64,000 nt of DNA, taken from contig JAZARR010000172.1 in assembly GCA_037389465.1 (NCBI GenBank), positions 310,001 through 374,000 of the forward strand. Direction: 5' to 3'. Numbering within the stretch: position 1 is the first letter of the stretch; every line of letters starts with the position of its first letter. The translations under genes and the position numbers were made by a program. This DNA is from Baylisascaris procyonis (Eukaryota; Nematoda; Chromadorea; Rhabditida; Ascarididae). The notes below the pieces were generated by a model. The model worked only from the letters and a program-made list of their open reading frames with translations, was not told the origin of the DNA and ran no database searches. Positions 62,501-64,000 of this stretch are shown here, one piece after another.

Positions 62501-63696
62501 GACCACATATTTTTGCGGGATCACTACAGCTCAATTTTGTGACTTCAGAATTGTGAATTAGCTCATTGAATAAACTAGAGTTGATAAGTAGAGTTGTTGA
62601 AACCCGAATGCAATCTCTGTGAATACTTGCTTGTAAATGCCTATGCTCATAACTCAGTTAATGTGCTTATTTGAGAGTTGAGCTGCGAGCATCCTTCATG
62701 CGCTAGCTTATAGGGTTGAATTTTCAGTCCCGCTGAAGTGCGATACTATTTGAAGGTCCTGCAAATAAAAATTTTTTAGCCAGTTTCAATGTTCCTAATA
62801 AATAATGAATATGCGATATACTCTTCAAATTGTAGTTTATTCGGCAAATCCGACAAATTTGCTCGAAAAGATCCGTTTTTTGCAACCAGGTCGATATAAG
62901 ATGAAAAAGCAATTAGTATGAAATGCAAGAAAATCTTTTCTGCATTTGAATATCTGTACTTCCTACAAATTTAATGGAGGGAAGTGAAACATAGCACAAG
63001 AGGGTAGTGTGCTATGGCAAATATTTTGCCCCCACAAATTTTATAACTCAAACTTCATTGCTTTTCGGTTGAAAGAACTGGACAGACAGGCACGTACACA
63101 TTTATGCAAATAGGCATGCAAAACAATGTTTACCATAATACACTTTTGTAAAACAAACTAGGAAACCCATCTCACTATATCTCCAACTCTTATGAGCAAC
63201 GGGCACAAAATTATTGCATCATTGTATTAATCTAATTTTTTATATCATTGAAAACGCTTTAGTAGGTAATGATGCAAAGCTATGAGAGAAGTATAGGGTA
63301 AGTAATTGGAGAGTAAGCATGCCGCTTTTTATTTCAGAAAAAAAACATCAGCAATAGTTTTGATGGTTCATAATAAAACATCAAAATGCAGCTGGGTGCA
63401 CTCAACGCCCACTGAAATGATCTTCATATAGGCAAAATTCATAAGCGGTTTCTCGAATTTATTGCTAGCTGGGTGCCACTATATCGACAAATTAGTATTC
63501 GACCTACTGGGGGTGGGAAGAGAGGGGAGGGGGGTGGAGAGGAGGGATAATTTTCTAAAATGCACGAGCGATACCAGCCTGTTGCTCCATTGTTTTTTAT
63601 TAGCTCGAGTACTTGCTTCAGGTAAGCGACCTTCGGTGGTGCACCTTTCAGATCGAAATGCACTATAATATTGTTATAATACGGTACTTGTGCTAC
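52747..63696 (-). CDS. HEXD: Hexosaminidase D (glycoside hydrolase family 20, HEXD type)
   Basis: HEXD removes terminal N-acetyl-hexosamine, preferring GalNAc; animal HEXD is nucleocytoplasmic. Exons on the minus strand: 63696-63579, 61760-61540, 61370-61248, 60003-59879, 59285-59164, 57840-57698, 57046-56921, 55577-55454, 53833-53626 and 52921-52747 (stop TGA 52747-52749); 494 residues (human about 486). All phases agree. Conserved segments in order: [60 protein letters not shown] (the catalytic Asp-Glu pair, residues 150-151 counted from the first visible codon), [66 protein letters not shown] and [12 protein letters not shown]. There are two oddities. The first exon has no ATG and is preceded by an in-frame TAG, so the start must come by splicing. 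Intron 1 needs a GC donor (CAG|GCTGGT). No signal peptide is seen. Introns contain repeats and G-rich tracts. Confidence 0.95.
54290..54420 (+). repeat. Possible copy of dispersed TG/TCTG-core repeat (HEXD intron)
   Basis: GCGCGTATGTATGCGTTAGC, then TATCATCTATCTG, then CTAAGGTTGAAACTAGAGG, in the order seen in other copies but well diverged. Confidence 0.35.
54754..54775. repeat. G-homopolymer tract
   Basis: A run of ten G residues followed by AA and GGGG, in HEXD intron sequence. Confidence 0.9.
58500..58622 (-). repeat. Copy of dispersed TG/TCTG-core repeat (HEXD intron)
   Basis: Minus strand: CCTTGCCTTGCAGAAGCG, then GCGTGTGTGTATGTCTGGC, then GACGCTAGAGTTGCAAATTT. It shares its left part with the copy at 24.1 kb and its right part with those at 6.1 and 11.2 kb. 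Confidence 0.55.
59074..59150 (+). repeat. Polypurine tract with G-quadruplex-capable core
   Basis: About 75 bases almost purely of A and G, with four or more runs of at least three G close together (GGGG, GGGG, GGGGGGGG, GGG). It lies in the HEXD intron ending at 59164, just beyond exon 5. Confidence 0.85.
59523..59578. repeat. (TA)n microsatellite
   Basis: Uninterrupted TA alternation, about 56 bases, in a HEXD intron. Confidence 0.97.
63035..63130 (-). repeat. Copy of dispersed TG/TCTG-core repeat (HEXD intron 1)
   Basis: Minus strand: GTGTACGTGCCTGTCTGTCC, then AATGAAGTTTGAGTTATAAA followed by ATTTG, matching the order of core and right box in the other copies. Confidence 0.55.
63509..63546 (+). 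repeat. G-rich tract, G-quadruplex-capable
   Basis: Contains G runs of 5, 3, 4, 6 and 3 within about 38 bases, near the 5' end of HEXD intron 1, on the template strand of that gene. Confidence 0.8.
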
Positions 63697-63752
63697 CTGA
63701 AATTTATTGTTTCCCTAAGCAACATAAACCAACAGTAATGACAGCGTCAACG

Positions 63753-63758
63753 TTTATT
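63753..63758 (-). promoter_or_regulatory. Poly(A) signal AATAAA of the gene upstream of HEXD
   Basis: AATAAA on the minus strand, 33 nt after the stop of the 63792-63971 exon and about 56 nt before the first HEXD splice acceptor (AATTTCAG ending at 63697). Confidence 0.6.
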
Positions 63759-63791
63759 GATAATTCTGAGCTAGGAAAAGCTCTTTTTTAA

Positions 63792-63971
63792 TTAATCATC
63801 CAGATTTTTCCATATGATGTGTACAATTGGATTATTCCGGTGCGATCCCGTTAAAAGCTTCGCCAAATTTGCTGCATTCTTTTCACTAACATAAAGGCGT
63901 TCGAACGTTAAAGTTTTGCCCTCAGTATAAACGCTAAGATTGATTTCTAGCAATTTGTTGAAGGGGATTTG
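63792..63971 (-). CDS. Last exon of an unidentified minus-strand gene (rest beyond window)
   Basis: After a splice acceptor (TTCTGTCTAG) a phase-0 frame of 59 codons runs to stop TAA at 63792-63794. Its composition is protein-like: QIPFNKLLEINLSVYTEG, then KTLTFERLYVSEKNAANLAK, ending NNPIVHIIWKNLDD. No domain is recognised. An AATAAA follows 33 nt after the stop. It ends only ~95 bp upstream of the first HEXD exon on the same strand, which suggests it is the upstream gene of an operon. The remaining exons lie to the right of position 64000. Confidence 0.6.
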   Translation of the reverse strand, partial: QIPFNKLLEINLSVYTEGKTLTFERLYVSEKNAANLAKLLTGSHRNNPIVHIIWKNLDD

Positions 63972-64000
63972 CTAGACAGAATGGCAAATTAGCACTGAAA

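Overview
The window is eukaryotic nuclear DNA, almost certainly from a nematode. It is AT-rich, and its genes are split into small exons (about 60-240 bp) by GT-AG introns of about 35 bp to 4.5 kb. Many intron 3' ends read TTTCAG. The deduced proteins are closest to animal families, and (TA)n microsatellites and short dispersed repeats fill introns and spacers. I cannot name the species. A parasitic, clade III-like worm is only a guess.

Plus-strand half (1-31.6 kb), in order: (1) the C-terminal part of a PiT/SLC20 sodium-phosphate cotransporter, cut by the window edge; (2) BUB3, the WD40 spindle-checkpoint protein; (3) PRIM2, the 4Fe-4S large subunit of DNA primase, complete in 11 exons; (4) a two-exon gene for a secreted or surface protein with three exact-length 150-bp internal repeats and a hydrophobic C-terminus; (5) two copies, 2.3 kb apart, of a ~300-nt GC-rich RNA gene that I identify as SRP (7SL) RNA. 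A long near-perfect hairpin lies between the two RNA copies.

Minus-strand half (33-64 kb): (6) legumain (asparaginyl endopeptidase), 10 exons, with catalytic His and Cys intact; (7) a four-exon small cysteine-rich single-pass membrane protein of the Shisa/WBP1-like (STMC6) type; (8) a cytosolic-type GH20 hexosaminidase D (HEXD), 10 exons, essentially full length but with no initiator ATG in its first exon; (9) the last exon of an unidentified gene whose poly(A) signal sits only ~56 nt upstream of the HEXD splice acceptor, an arrangement typical of nematode trans-spliced operons.

The genes share no single pathway; most are housekeeping genes (phosphate uptake, spindle checkpoint, replication priming, protein targeting, lysosomal proteolysis, glycan trimming). 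The points most worth checking are the SRP RNA pair, the operon-like HEXD start, three non-canonical splice sites at otherwise well conserved exon joins, the repeat-bearing surface protein, the hairpin at 30.8 kb, and a double TA-palindrome at 14.6 kb. Exon boundaries were read by eye from family conservation, reading phase and splice signals.
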